NCBI GenBank assembly: GCA_023423975.1
Contig: JAFAEO010000073.1
Span: forward strand, 1 to 64,000
DNA length: 64,000 nucleotides
Source of the DNA: Pseudomonadota bacterium
Lineage (GTDB): Bacteria; Pseudomonadota; Gammaproteobacteria; Burkholderiales; Burkholderiaceae_B
Reading direction: 5' to 3'
Made by a program: the position numbers and the translations under genes. Positions 26,557 through 34,909 of this stretch are shown one piece after another. The notes below the pieces were generated by a model. That model did no database searches. It was not told the DNA's origin and saw nothing but the letters and a program-made list of their open reading frames with translations. Numbering within the stretch: the stretch's first letter is position 1; the number at the start of each line of letters is the position of its first letter.

Positions 26557-27300
26557 TTATACCGCCCGGGCGAAAGGCGTGCGTATATCGGCGAGAAACT
26601 GGGCGGCCCTGGGGTGCTGCGGACGGTTGAAAAAATCATCCGGTGTCGCACGCTCCAGCATTTTGCCGGCATCCATAAACAGAATTCGGTCCGCCACTTC
26701 GCGCGCAAACCCCATCTCGTGCGTCACACAGACCATGGTCATGCCGTCTCTGGCCAGGTCGCGCATAACCAACAATACTTCCCCGACCATCTCAGGATCC
26801 AGCGAACTGGTTGGTTCGTCAAATAACATTAGTGGCGGCTCCATGGCCAGCGCACGAGCGATGGCAACGCGCTGCTGCTGCCCGCCCGACAATGCGTCGG
26901 GCATCGCGTCGGCCTTATGGGCCAGTCCGACCCGGTCCAGCAAGGACAAGGCTTTTTCCCGCGCCGCCTTGGCAGACAGCCCGCGCAGATGCATGGGCGC
27001 CAGGGTGCAGTTTTCCAGGGCGCTCAAATGCGGAAACAGATTGAACTGCTGAAAAACAAAGCCTATGCCCGAGCGAAAGGCATTCAAATCAATTGATTTA
27101 TCATGAATGTCCTGTCCGTTAACGCGGATATGGCCGGCCTGGATGGGCTCCAGGCGATTGATGGTGCGGATCAGGGTGGATTTTCCCGATCCCGAAGGGC
27201 CGCAAACGACGACCACTTCCCCACGCGCAACGGTTTCCGTGACATCCACCAGCGCATGATACTTGTCATACCATTTATTCACATTTTCAAATTCAATCAT
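26557..27300 (-). CDS. Polar amino acid ABC transporter, ATP-binding protein (GltL/GlnQ-like)
   Basis: 247 aa ABC ATPase. Walker A GPSGSGKSTLIRTIN, the Q-loop region FVFQQFNLFPHLSALEN, signature LSGGQQQRVAIARALA, Walker B LMLFDEPTSSLDPEMVGEV and the switch His in CVTHEMGFAREVADR are all intact. The QFNLFPHL Q-loop is typical for polar amino acid importers. Its ATG overlaps the stop of the upstream permease (ATGA, 27297-27300), so the two are translationally coupled. Confidence 0.93.
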   Translation of the reverse strand: MIEFENVNKWYDKYHALVDVTETVARGEVVVVCGPSGSGKSTLIRTINRLEPIQAGHIRVNGQDIHDKSIDLNAFRSGIGFVFQQFNLFPHLSALENCTLAPMHLRGLSAKAAREKALSLLDRVGLAHKADAMPDALSGGQQQRVAIARALAMEPPLMLFDEPTSSLDPEMVGEVLLVMRDLARDGMTMVCVTHEMGFAREVADRILFMDAGKMLERATPDDFFNRPQHPRAAQFLADIRTPFARAV

Positions 27301-28016
27301 GTTGCTTCCTTGCGGGCCACAAGCGCCGCTTGCTGTTTCCCACGCCGGCGTTCAAGCCAGTAGGCAAAACGGGACAGGCCGAAACACAGCAGCAGGTAGG
27401 TCAGGCCCAGGACGAGATAGATCTGTGCCGGATACACCATCACCTGGGTATTGATTTGCGAGGTGATAAAAGACACTTCAGCAAGACCAATGATATAACC
27501 CAATGAGGTTTCCTTGATCGTCGAGATAAACTGGTTGACCAGCGATGGCAGCATATGCCTGATCGCCTGTGGCAATACAACCAGTCGCATGGCCCGAAAA
27601 TAACCAAAACCCAGCGAACGGGCACTCTCCATCTGGCCCTTGGGCAGACCCTGAATGCCGGCCCGGATAATCTCGGCCAGATAGGCCGCGTCGAAAATGA
27701 CCAATGCAATTAGCATGGTCCAGAACTGATTGGTTTTTACGCCGGTCACGCTGGGCAAAAAGAAATAGGCCCAGAACACCACCATCAGCAACGGCGTTCC
27801 GCGCACCACAAAAACCAGGAGACTCACAGGCCAGCGCACGGCGCGCCACGGACTGATGCGGGCAAACGCCAGCGCAATTCCCAGCGGCATGGCCATGACC
27901 AGCGCACAACTGGCCAGCAACAACGTTAACGCCAACCCGCCCAGCGGTCCGTTCGGATACTGGCCAACCAGAAAGTACAACCAGTACGTATCAATGATCT
28001 CAAGAAATCCGCTCAT
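27297..28016 (-). CDS. Amino acid ABC transporter permease
   Basis: 239 aa, HisMQ/GltJK type inner-membrane protein. About five membrane helices; the EAA-type loop is visible in AGIQGLPKGQMESARSLGFG and MRLVVLPQAIRHMLPSLVNQ. Start at ATG 28016 overlaps the stop of the preceding permease gene by ATGA; an upstream in-frame ATG is less likely. It pairs with the 231-aa permease to form the heterodimeric channel. Confidence 0.92.
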   Translation of the reverse strand: MSGFLEIIDTYWLYFLVGQYPNGPLGGLALTLLLASCALVMAMPLGIALAFARISPWRAVRWPVSLLVFVVRGTPLLMVVFWAYFFLPSVTGVKTNQFWTMLIALVIFDAAYLAEIIRAGIQGLPKGQMESARSLGFGYFRAMRLVVLPQAIRHMLPSLVNQFISTIKETSLGYIIGLAEVSFITSQINTQVMVYPAQIYLVLGLTYLLLCFGLSRFAYWLERRRGKQQAALVARKEAT

Positions 28017-28708
28017 AGCGCCCTCGGCGGATAACGGTGCTGGAACCACGCCGCCAGCGCGGTGATCAGCAGCGACAGGCTCAGATAGGCAGAGGTGGCA
28101 AAGGCAAACGATTCAAAACTTCTGAAGCTGGCGCTTTCAACCTGGCCTGCCTGATACATAAGCTCTGCCACGCCAATGACGGTTGCAATACTGGTGTTTT
28201 TCCACAAATTCAGTGTCTGCGAAATCAACGGGGGCGTAATTACGCGCATGGCCTGTGGCAGGATAACCAGACGCATGGCGGCCAGAAAACTCAGGCCCAG
28301 CGCACGCGCCGCTTCCATCTGTACAAATGAAATGGCCCGAATGCCGCTGCGGATGTCTTCAGCCATATAAGCTGCGGTGTAAAGCGTAAGGGCGATGACC
28401 GCGCAGCTGGCTTCGGTATTACCTGCGTAAAGCCATTGCTTTGCTGCTTCGGGCAGCAGCTCGGGAGCGCCAAAATACCAGAAGAGCATATGTGCCAGCA
28501 AGGGGATATTGCGAATGGTCTCTACGTAGGCGAAGCCCACGCCACGCAACAGCCGAAACGGCGACAGACGCAGCAAGGCGATACAGGTGGCCAGCGGCAG
28601 CGCGAGCACCAGTGAAATGGCCAGCAACTGTATGGACAGCCATAATCCTGCCAGCAGCATGTCATGGTACCGGCCGCTAAGCAGCATGGAAGCGTCAAAC
28701 TCGGGCAT
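28013..28708 (-). CDS. Amino acid ABC transporter permease
   Basis: 231 aa inner-membrane protein, second channel subunit. Helices at about 15-45, 55-80, 95-115, 155-175 and 195-220; the EAA loop reads SGIRAISFVQMEAARALGLS followed by MRLVILPQAMRVITPPLISQ. Translationally coupled to the second permease gene. It follows the binding-protein gene after a gap that holds a strong terminator-like hairpin. Confidence 0.92.
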   Translation of the reverse strand: MPEFDASMLLSGRYHDMLLAGLWLSIQLLAISLVLALPLATCIALLRLSPFRLLRGVGFAYVETIRNIPLLAHMLFWYFGAPELLPEAAKQWLYAGNTEASCAVIALTLYTAAYMAEDIRSGIRAISFVQMEAARALGLSFLAAMRLVILPQAMRVITPPLISQTLNLWKNTSIATVIGVAELMYQAGQVESASFRSFESFAFATSAYLSLSLLITALAAWFQHRYPPRAL

Positions 28709-28732
28709 GTATTGGTCGCGTAGTCATGGAAC

Positions 28733-28781
28733 AAAAAACGGCGTGAAATCCGCTGCGCACGTCGAGCGCAGCACACGCCGT
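28733..28781 (-). terminator. Hairpin with T-tract between binding-protein and permease genes
   Basis: On the minus strand ACGGCGTG pairs with CACGCCGT (8 bp), with an inner GCTGCGC/GCGCAGC stem, and TTTTTT follows. It lies after the binding-protein stop and before the permease start. As in many importer operons it probably lets only part of transcription continue, so that the binding protein is made in excess. Confidence 0.85.
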
Positions 28782-28840
28782 CGCTTGGCAACAGCTACCG
28801 GTCGTGTTCCGATGCTGTCTTGCGGATATCCAGTCTACTC

Positions 28841-29668
28841 TTAAATCTTATCGGTTTCGAGTTTAAAGCTGCGCGTTGAAAACTGTGATTTGGTATCCGG
28901 CCCGTACCACTTGAAGAAAATTTTCTCGGCCTGGCCAGAGGCTTCGAGTTCACGCAGCGTATCGTCAACGACCTTTTTCAACCCGGCCTCGCCTTTGCGC
29001 AAGCCGAATGCCAGCGGCTCTTCGCTGATGCTTTGCTTGAGCACCACAAAATCTTTCTGTTTGGGACCCAGCTTGGCGTAGACGCGCAACAGGGCGGCTT
29101 CATCGTCAACATAGCCTACGCCCTTGCCTTGTTGCAATGCAAGAAACGCCTGCTGGCTGGTATCGAAGGTGACCACGTTTACATCTGGCACCGCCTTGCG
29201 GATATTAGGTTCCTGGGTGCCGCCACGAATGGTCAGCACTTTCTTGCCCGACAAACCGGCCAGATTGGTGATACCGCTGTCGCTGCGCACCAGCGCCTTC
29301 TGTCCGGTCACAAATGTGGTCACGGAAAAATCGATCTGCGCTTCGCGTTCCTTGTTGTGCGTCAGGCCCGCGGCAATGATATCAACATGCTTTTGCTGCA
29401 GTTCGGGAATGCGCGCCGCTACGGCGACCTGTTTGAAGCGCGCCTTGACGCCGATCTTGTCGGCGACTGCCTTGGCAAGGTCCACTTCATAACCGATGAA
29501 CTCTCGGGTTTTGGGATCAATAAAGGTGGCAGGTTCATCTGTGCCCAGGACGCCGACAACCAGTTCACCGTTTTTCTTGATATCGTCCAGTTGATCAGCA
29601 TAGGCATTGATGGCGCTCAGGCCGATCAGGGTTGCGCCCAGCAAGGGTAAAAGTTTTCTCAATTTCAT
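28841..29668 (-). CDS. Amino acid ABC transporter substrate-binding protein (SBP_bac_3)
   Basis: 275 aa periplasmic protein. Signal peptide LLPLLGATLIGLSAINAYAD; mature part starts near QLDDIKKNGELVVGVLG. Typical family pieces: FIGYEVDLAKAVADKIGV, DIIAAGLTHNKERE, and LSGKKVLTIRGGTQEPNIRK. ATG 29668 was chosen since it starts right at the charged n-region MKLRKL, with AGGA about 11 nt upstream. First gene of the transporter unit; the ligand is a polar or negatively charged amino acid by family, not resolvable further. Confidence 0.92.
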   Translation of the reverse strand: MKLRKLLPLLGATLIGLSAINAYADQLDDIKKNGELVVGVLGTDEPATFIDPKTREFIGYEVDLAKAVADKIGVKARFKQVAVAARIPELQQKHVDIIAAGLTHNKEREAQIDFSVTTFVTGQKALVRSDSGITNLAGLSGKKVLTIRGGTQEPNIRKAVPDVNVVTFDTSQQAFLALQQGKGVGYVDDEAALLRVYAKLGPKQKDFVVLKQSISEEPLAFGLRKGEAGLKKVVDDTLRELEASGQAEKIFFKWYGPDTKSQFSTRSFKLETDKI

Positions 29669-29723
29669 AATGACGGGTTTCCTGATAGTTGGCGTTATAC
29701 CCAAACGTTATTTGGAATACATA

Positions 29724-29783
29724 TATTCGCGAATAAAACTATATCAGCATAACAAAGGCGAATAAAATAACCAATGGTTATTT
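29724..29783 (-). promoter_or_regulatory. Two palindromes upstream of the amino acid transporter operon
   Basis: TATTCGCGAATA (29724-29735, perfect 12-bp palindrome) and AAATAACC-AAT-GGTTATTT (29765-29783) lie 56-115 bp before the binding-protein start, in an AT-rich intergenic region. They are good operator candidates, perhaps for the LysR gene on the far side. No factor can be assigned. Confidence 0.5.
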
Positions 29784-29878
29784 AGTAATTATCAGATCGT
29801 CCATCGATTTGCTTTACACGCAAGTGGGAAAACATCCCTGCCCGTTCCCGACAGGCAGTGCCGATCCCTTTTTCGGTG

Positions 29879-30784
29879 TCATCCGGTCACGCGCCCACTG
29901 CTCGCCTGGCGTGCAAGCTCCTTTTCCAGCCAGGCAATAAAATATCGCGCTTCAGGTGTCGCGTTCGGACTAACGCCATAATAATACCGGGTCACCGGCA
30001 GGCGCATATCCGGCAATGGACAACAAAGTCGGCCCAGCGCCACGTCGTGGGAAATCAACGAGAACGGGACAATTGCGAAACCCAGGCCGTCCTCGACCGC
30101 TTGTAGAACAAAATGTACATGGTCAAACTGCATTTGACCCACGGGTCTGACGCCGTCTATTCCAACATGCTCCAGCCAGGCTTCCCAATCGCCCTTGCGA
30201 GACTTTGACCGCAACAGCGTCAGTCCCGCCAGCGCGCCTGGATCCGTGACACCATACTTGGCCTGGAAAGCGGGCGACATGACCAGACATACGTCATCTT
30301 CAATAAACGCGGACACCTGCATCGCGTCCGACCATCCCTTGAGGCCCCGACGGATGGAAATATCGAAGTCGCCGGCGGACTCGGGCGGTAGCGTCGTGGT
30401 GAGCACGTGCGGTTCTATACCGGGGTATTGCGCGATGAATTCAGGCAGCCTGGGAATCAGCCAACGTACCGCAAATGAAGGACGGACATTGATCCTGACT
30501 ACCCGTTCAGGCGTTTGGCTCATGACCGATTGCGCAGCATTGGCGATTTGTTTAAGCGCCGCATCGGCCTGTGTGAAAAACCGCAAGCCTTCGAGTGTCA
30601 GGCTTACCTGCCGGATACGTCGGTCGAATAGACGGACTCCCATATAGGACTCAAGCGCCTTCACCTGATGACTGATTGCGCTATGGGTGATATGCAGTTC
30701 ATTGGCCGCCAGTGTAAAACTCTGGTGCCGCGCTGCAGCAACAAAAGCGCGAACGGCATTGAGGGGTGGCAGAGAGGTGTTCAT
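29879..30784 (-). CDS. LysR-family transcriptional regulator, GcvA-like
   Basis: 301 aa from ATG 30784 (MNTSLPPLNAVRAF). The DNA-binding domain reads LNAVRAFVAAARHQSFTLAA, then ELHITHSAISHQVKALESYM, the GcvA/AmpR-like pattern. The effector domain follows from about residue 90. It lies upstream of the amino acid transporter on the same strand and is divergent from an MFS gene, either of which it may control. Binding sites could be the palindromes at 29724-29783 or the region at 30785-30858. Confidence 0.88.
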   Translation of the reverse strand: MNTSLPPLNAVRAFVAAARHQSFTLAANELHITHSAISHQVKALESYMGVRLFDRRIRQVSLTLEGLRFFTQADAALKQIANAAQSVMSQTPERVVRINVRPSFAVRWLIPRLPEFIAQYPGIEPHVLTTTLPPESAGDFDISIRRGLKGWSDAMQVSAFIEDDVCLVMSPAFQAKYGVTDPGALAGLTLLRSKSRKGDWEAWLEHVGIDGVRPVGQMQFDHVHFVLQAVEDGLGFAIVPFSLISHDVALGRLCCPLPDMRLPVTRYYYGVSPNATPEARYFIAWLEKELARQASSGRVTG

Positions 30785-30858
30785 GCGTTTAATTTTATAA
30801 CACATGGCGCGAATTTAAATCGTTTGTCGCGTCTCTGACTGCGCAGTAGCATTCCCGT

Positions 30859-32004
30859 ATGATCATTCCCCCTGCCCCGCCCCCCGTTGACCGGCATTCG
30901 CGGTATGCCGCGCTCGCCATGGCCCTTGCCTTACCCACCGATGTAGTCCTGTATTTGTTGCTCCCCATGTACTCGGAACAGTTTGGCGTATCGCTGGTTG
31001 AGGCCGGCGTATTGCTTGCCGCCAATCGCCTTATCCGGATAGCCGGGTATGGTTTTGTCGCACGCTTTTATGCCCGACATGGCGATCGCCTGGTCTGCAC
31101 GCTTGCCGTCATTGCGGCCGGCCTGTGTGCAGTGGGCTATGCCACGCTGACGGGCCTGTGGGCGTTATTGCCATTGCGACTGCTCTGGGGATTGGCCTTC
31201 GCCGCCCTGAACCTGTCAACGCAGGCTTTGGCGACGGCCGAGGCAACAGGCGCTTCACGCCGATCGGGAAGATCTCGCGCCTTTATTGCGCTGGGACCGG
31301 CCATCGCATTGCCTCTGGCAGCGCTACTTGCCTATGGCTTCGGGCCCCGCGCCATTTTCTGGTTACTCGCCGCCACGGCAATGATGGGCGTCGTGGTCAC
31401 CCGCCACCTTCCATTTCGTGCGTATCCCATGCCGCCAAAGCGGCGCGGCCTGCGCCTGCCCAACAGTCTGGATATGTGGTCTTTTCTGGAAGGCTTCACG
31501 CTGGACGGGCTGTTCATTATCGGTCTGTCCTACCTGGGCAGCGATCTTTTTCCTGAGGGCGCTGTCATGACCGCCGGCCTGTTGCTGGCACTGCGCTATC
31601 TGGGTGAAATTGTCTTAAGTCCCATAGGCGGCAGGCTTGCAGAACGATTCGGTGCCGAAAAACTTCTGCTTGCACTGTCGCTGATGACCTGTGTATGCCT
31701 GATCGGATTCGGTGCGGGCTGGCTATGGAGCTGTGCCACGTCAATTGTTGTACTTCGCGCCCTGCAACTGCCCCTGCTGGCGCCCATCGTGGCCCGACGA
31801 ACGCCGGGCCCGGAGCGGGTTCACGCCCTTGCCGCTCGTTCTGTCTGGCGTGATATCGGGGCCGGAACCGGCCCGCTTGCCGCCGGACTACTGCTGCCTT
31901 TGCTGTCTGCGTTCTGGGTATACTCAGTACCTGCAGTGTTGCTGGTATGGGCTGCCGCTGCCTGTGTCGAGCGCCCATCCTTCAGCAAACATCAGGAAAC
32001 ATAG
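30859..32004 (+). CDS. MFS transporter
   Basis: 381 aa with about 12 predicted membrane helices and a loop with basic residues between halves (HLPFRAYPMPPKRRGLRLP). The N-terminal half has the MFS motif A-like RLIRIAGYGFVARFYARHGD and the C-terminal half GGRLAERFGAEKLLL. Length is on the short side of the superfamily but complete. It is divergent from a LysR gene, so export or import of that regulator's effector is plausible. Substrate unknown. Confidence 0.85.
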   Translation: MIIPPAPPPVDRHSRYAALAMALALPTDVVLYLLLPMYSEQFGVSLVEAGVLLAANRLIRIAGYGFVARFYARHGDRLVCTLAVIAAGLCAVGYATLTGLWALLPLRLLWGLAFAALNLSTQALATAEATGASRRSGRSRAFIALGPAIALPLAALLAYGFGPRAIFWLLAATAMMGVVVTRHLPFRAYPMPPKRRGLRLPNSLDMWSFLEGFTLDGLFIIGLSYLGSDLFPEGAVMTAGLLLALRYLGEIVLSPIGGRLAERFGAEKLLLALSLMTCVCLIGFGAGWLWSCATSIVVLRALQLPLLAPIVARRTPGPERVHALAARSVWRDIGAGTGPLAAGLLLPLLSAFWVYSVPAVLLVWAAAACVERPSFSKHQET

Positions 32005-32060
32005 ACCTGCGGCCAATTGCAAAATATGATCTGGCTGATCGTACCGCTATGCCAACACCA

Positions 32061-33326
32061 TCAATACGTCTCCAGATGCAGACGCCCTTTTTGCCTGAGC
32101 GTGGCATGCAGTTCGGGCCATACCATGCCGCCGGCAGTGGCCGCTTCCTGCAACACCTCCAGCACGCCCGATTCCATGCCCTTGACGCCGCAGACATAAA
32201 TATACGTGTCTTCGTTCTTGAGCAACGCAAGCAGATCGGGCAAGCGTTCGCGCATGACATCCTGCACATATTTTTTTGGCTCACCAGGCGTTCGCGAAAA
32301 CGCAAAATTAATATCGATAAAGTCTTTAGGCAGCTTGTTGAGCGGGCCGAAATAAGGCAACTCTTCCTTGCATCGGGCTCCAAAGAAAAGCATGAGTTTG
32401 CCGCGTTCGTCGCCCTGCTCTTGCTGGTGCTTGCGCCGGCGCCTCTCGGTCATCGCGCGCATGGGCGCACTACCGGTTCCGGTGCAGATCATGATGATAT
32501 TTGCGCCCGGGTGGTTCGGCATCAGGAAGGTATGGCCAAAAGGCCCGATAACCTGTACCTTGTCGCCCTTCTGCAAATCACATACGTAATTGGAACAGAC
32601 ACCCCTGACCGCATTGCCATCATAGTCCTGCACCACCCGCTTGACGGTTATCGATACGTTGTTGTAGCGGGGTCGCTCGCCATCCCGCGGGCTGGCCAGT
32701 GAATATTGACGGGCATGATGCAAACGTTCGCCGGCGTCAGTGCCTGGTGGAATAATGCCAATGGACTGGCCCTCCAGCACCGGAAACGGGGCATCGCCAA
32801 AATCCAGGACAACATGGCGAATGTCGCTATCGGACGCATCATCGGTCAGCCGGTAGTTTCCCGAAACCGTTGCCGTCACCACGTTGCGCGTGCCGTACAG
32901 ATTCGTATAGCTGTGCGAGGCCGACCATGGAGGAATCTGCGAACCTGCCACATAATTGCTTCCCTGGATGGTTACTTCGGCATCCGCCTCTGTATCAGCT
33001 TCAGATGCGCCGCCATCGGCGAGCGCCGGTATGTCCGGCGCATCCAGCGCCAGCGGCGCCGGCAACTCATCCCAGCTGTATTGTTCATCGAGTGAATACA
33101 TTTTTTCGGCGTGCACCGGCTGCCAGTTGTCTATGGCGCCGGTCGGACAGGGCGCCACACAGGCCATGCAATGGTTGCAGACATCGGGCTTGACGACGTA
33201 ATTGGTGCCGTCGTGCGTAATCGCATCGATCGGACAGGTTTCCTCGCATGTGTTGCAGCGTATGCAAATTTCCGGATCAATCAGGTGCTGTTTTTTTATT
33301 ACCTGGGCTAATTCGATCGTCGCCAT
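32061..33326 (-). CDS. boxA: Benzoyl-CoA 2,3-epoxidase reductase subunit BoxA
   Basis: Transfers electrons from NADPH to the oxygenase BoxB, which makes 2,3-epoxybenzoyl-CoA. 421 aa. Two [4Fe-4S] ferredoxin motifs lie at the N-terminus (CIRCNTCEETCP and CNHCMACVAPCP, residues 22-62). After an acidic linker comes an FNR-like FAD/NADPH reductase domain with RQYSLASPRDGERPRYNNV, GVCSNYVCDLQKGD and IMICTGTGSAPMRAM. Its last gene position in boxCBA and 60-bp gap to boxB fit known box operons. Confidence 0.95.
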   Translation of the reverse strand: MATIELAQVIKKQHLIDPEICIRCNTCEETCPIDAITHDGTNYVVKPDVCNHCMACVAPCPTGAIDNWQPVHAEKMYSLDEQYSWDELPAPLALDAPDIPALADGGASEADTEADAEVTIQGSNYVAGSQIPPWSASHSYTNLYGTRNVVTATVSGNYRLTDDASDSDIRHVVLDFGDAPFPVLEGQSIGIIPPGTDAGERLHHARQYSLASPRDGERPRYNNVSITVKRVVQDYDGNAVRGVCSNYVCDLQKGDKVQVIGPFGHTFLMPNHPGANIIMICTGTGSAPMRAMTERRRRKHQQEQGDERGKLMLFFGARCKEELPYFGPLNKLPKDFIDINFAFSRTPGEPKKYVQDVMRERLPDLLALLKNEDTYIYVCGVKGMESGVLEVLQEAATAGGMVWPELHATLRQKGRLHLETY

Positions 33327-33386
33327 AACAGTCTACCTCCTGGATTTATTTCCATATTGTTGGATACCCGTGTCGGGCATCCCCGA

Positions 33387-34814
33387 TCAGTTGAATCGCA
33401 CATACTCGAAATCAACCGGCTGTCGATTGATACCCATGACCGGCGGCGCGATCCAGTTGGCAAATTTTCCCGGCTCGACAACGCGCCCCATCAGTGAAGC
33501 GACAAACGCCCGGTCTTCATGGGTCGGCAACCAGTCGCGCTCACGCTTGACCCATTCGGCCTCGGACATCATCGTGCCTTCGGGAGACACAAACACACCC
33601 GACAGGGTACCGATGCTGCGGTTGAATGCCTTGTGCGGCGTTTTCAGGCGAAAGGCAATGCCCGCCTTTTCAATCACTTTATTCCAGCGATTGACGCCGC
33701 CGACCGAGTCCTTGATATAGTCATCGCGCAACACTTCGTTCAGTGCGTTTAGCATCGGCACGGAGCGCTCGACCAGGCGACCTTCCTGCACCGCCAGCAC
33801 ATTGTAGGTGCGATCGTATAGTTTGTGATCGTCATCACGCTTGGTTTCTTCATAGCGTCCTTTCAACCCGGTATTGTAGAACGTGGCAGCGTTACTGGAT
33901 TCGTCGGCGCCAAACAGGTCAATGGTGACACTGAAGTGGAAATTCAGATAGCGCTGAATGGTTTCCAGATCAATCACTCCGGCTCCGCGCAGGCGCGCGG
34001 CATCATCTGTTTTCAGTTGGTTCATCACTTCGCAGGTCCGCTGAATGACCCGGGATACACCCGACTCACCCACGAACATATGATGCGCCTCTTCGGTCAG
34101 CATGAATTTGGTCGTACGAGCCAGCGGGTCAAAGCCGGATTCGGCCAGCGCACACAATTGGAATTTACCGTCACGGTCCGTGAAATAAGTGAACATGTAA
34201 AACGACAGCCAGTCTGGCGTTTTTTCATTGAAGGCAGCCAGAATCCGCGGATTGTCTTCGTCACCGCTATTGCGCTCCAGCAAGGCCTCCGCTTCCTCAC
34301 GACCATCACGACCGAAATGCTTGTGCAGCAGATACACCATGGCCCACAAATGCCGTCCCTCTTCCACGTTGACCTGGAACAGATTGCGCAAGTCATACAT
34401 GGAAGGTGCAGTCAGGCCCAGATAGCGCTGCTGTTCCACCGATGCCGGCTCGGTATCGCCCTGGGTCACAATAATGCGCCGCAGATTGGCGCGATGCTCA
34501 CCCGGCACATCCTGCCAGGCCTTCTCGCCTTTGTGCTCGCCAAAATTGACCTGACGCTCGGCGTCACGCGGGTTCAGAAAGATGCCCCAGCGATAGTCCG
34601 GCATCTTTACATAGCCGAAGGATGCCCAGCCCTGCGGATCTACACTGGTCGCGGTACGCAAGTAAACGTCAAAGTCCTGCGAACCTTCGGGTCCCATCTC
34701 ATTCCACCATTTGCGATAATTCGGCTGCCAGTGCTCAAGCGCGCGCTGCAGTGTCCGGTCTTCGGACAGGTTCACATTATTGGGGATTTTCTCGTTGTAG
34801 TTGATACTCGACAT
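33387..34814 (-). CDS. boxB: Benzoyl-CoA 2,3-epoxidase oxygenase subunit BoxB
   Basis: Diiron oxygenase that, with BoxA and O2, epoxidises benzoyl-CoA. 475 aa, normal length. The carboxylate/His diiron ligands are visible in NVEEGRHLWAMVYLLHKHFG (ExxH) and LTEEAHHMFVGESGV (EAHH). Other conserved stretches are PNYRKWWNEMGPEG and GWASFGYVKMPDYRWGIFLN. ATG 34814 was chosen because GGAG precedes it at good spacing and MSSINYNEKIPNNVNLS fits BoxB N-termini. It lies 95 bp after boxC. Confidence 0.96.
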   Translation of the reverse strand: MSSINYNEKIPNNVNLSEDRTLQRALEHWQPNYRKWWNEMGPEGSQDFDVYLRTATSVDPQGWASFGYVKMPDYRWGIFLNPRDAERQVNFGEHKGEKAWQDVPGEHRANLRRIIVTQGDTEPASVEQQRYLGLTAPSMYDLRNLFQVNVEEGRHLWAMVYLLHKHFGRDGREEAEALLERNSGDEDNPRILAAFNEKTPDWLSFYMFTYFTDRDGKFQLCALAESGFDPLARTTKFMLTEEAHHMFVGESGVSRVIQRTCEVMNQLKTDDAARLRGAGVIDLETIQRYLNFHFSVTIDLFGADESSNAATFYNTGLKGRYEETKRDDDHKLYDRTYNVLAVQEGRLVERSVPMLNALNEVLRDDYIKDSVGGVNRWNKVIEKAGIAFRLKTPHKAFNRSIGTLSGVFVSPEGTMMSEAEWVKRERDWLPTHEDRAFVASLMGRVVEPGKFANWIAPPVMGINRQPVDFEYVRFN

Positions 34815-34909
34815 AGTGATCTCCAGTGTCACGGAGCGGGTATTTCAATGGGTTTACCCGGCTCCTTCATTTTGATGGATATACGCAGCTGGCCGTCAGA
34901 CGGAATGGG

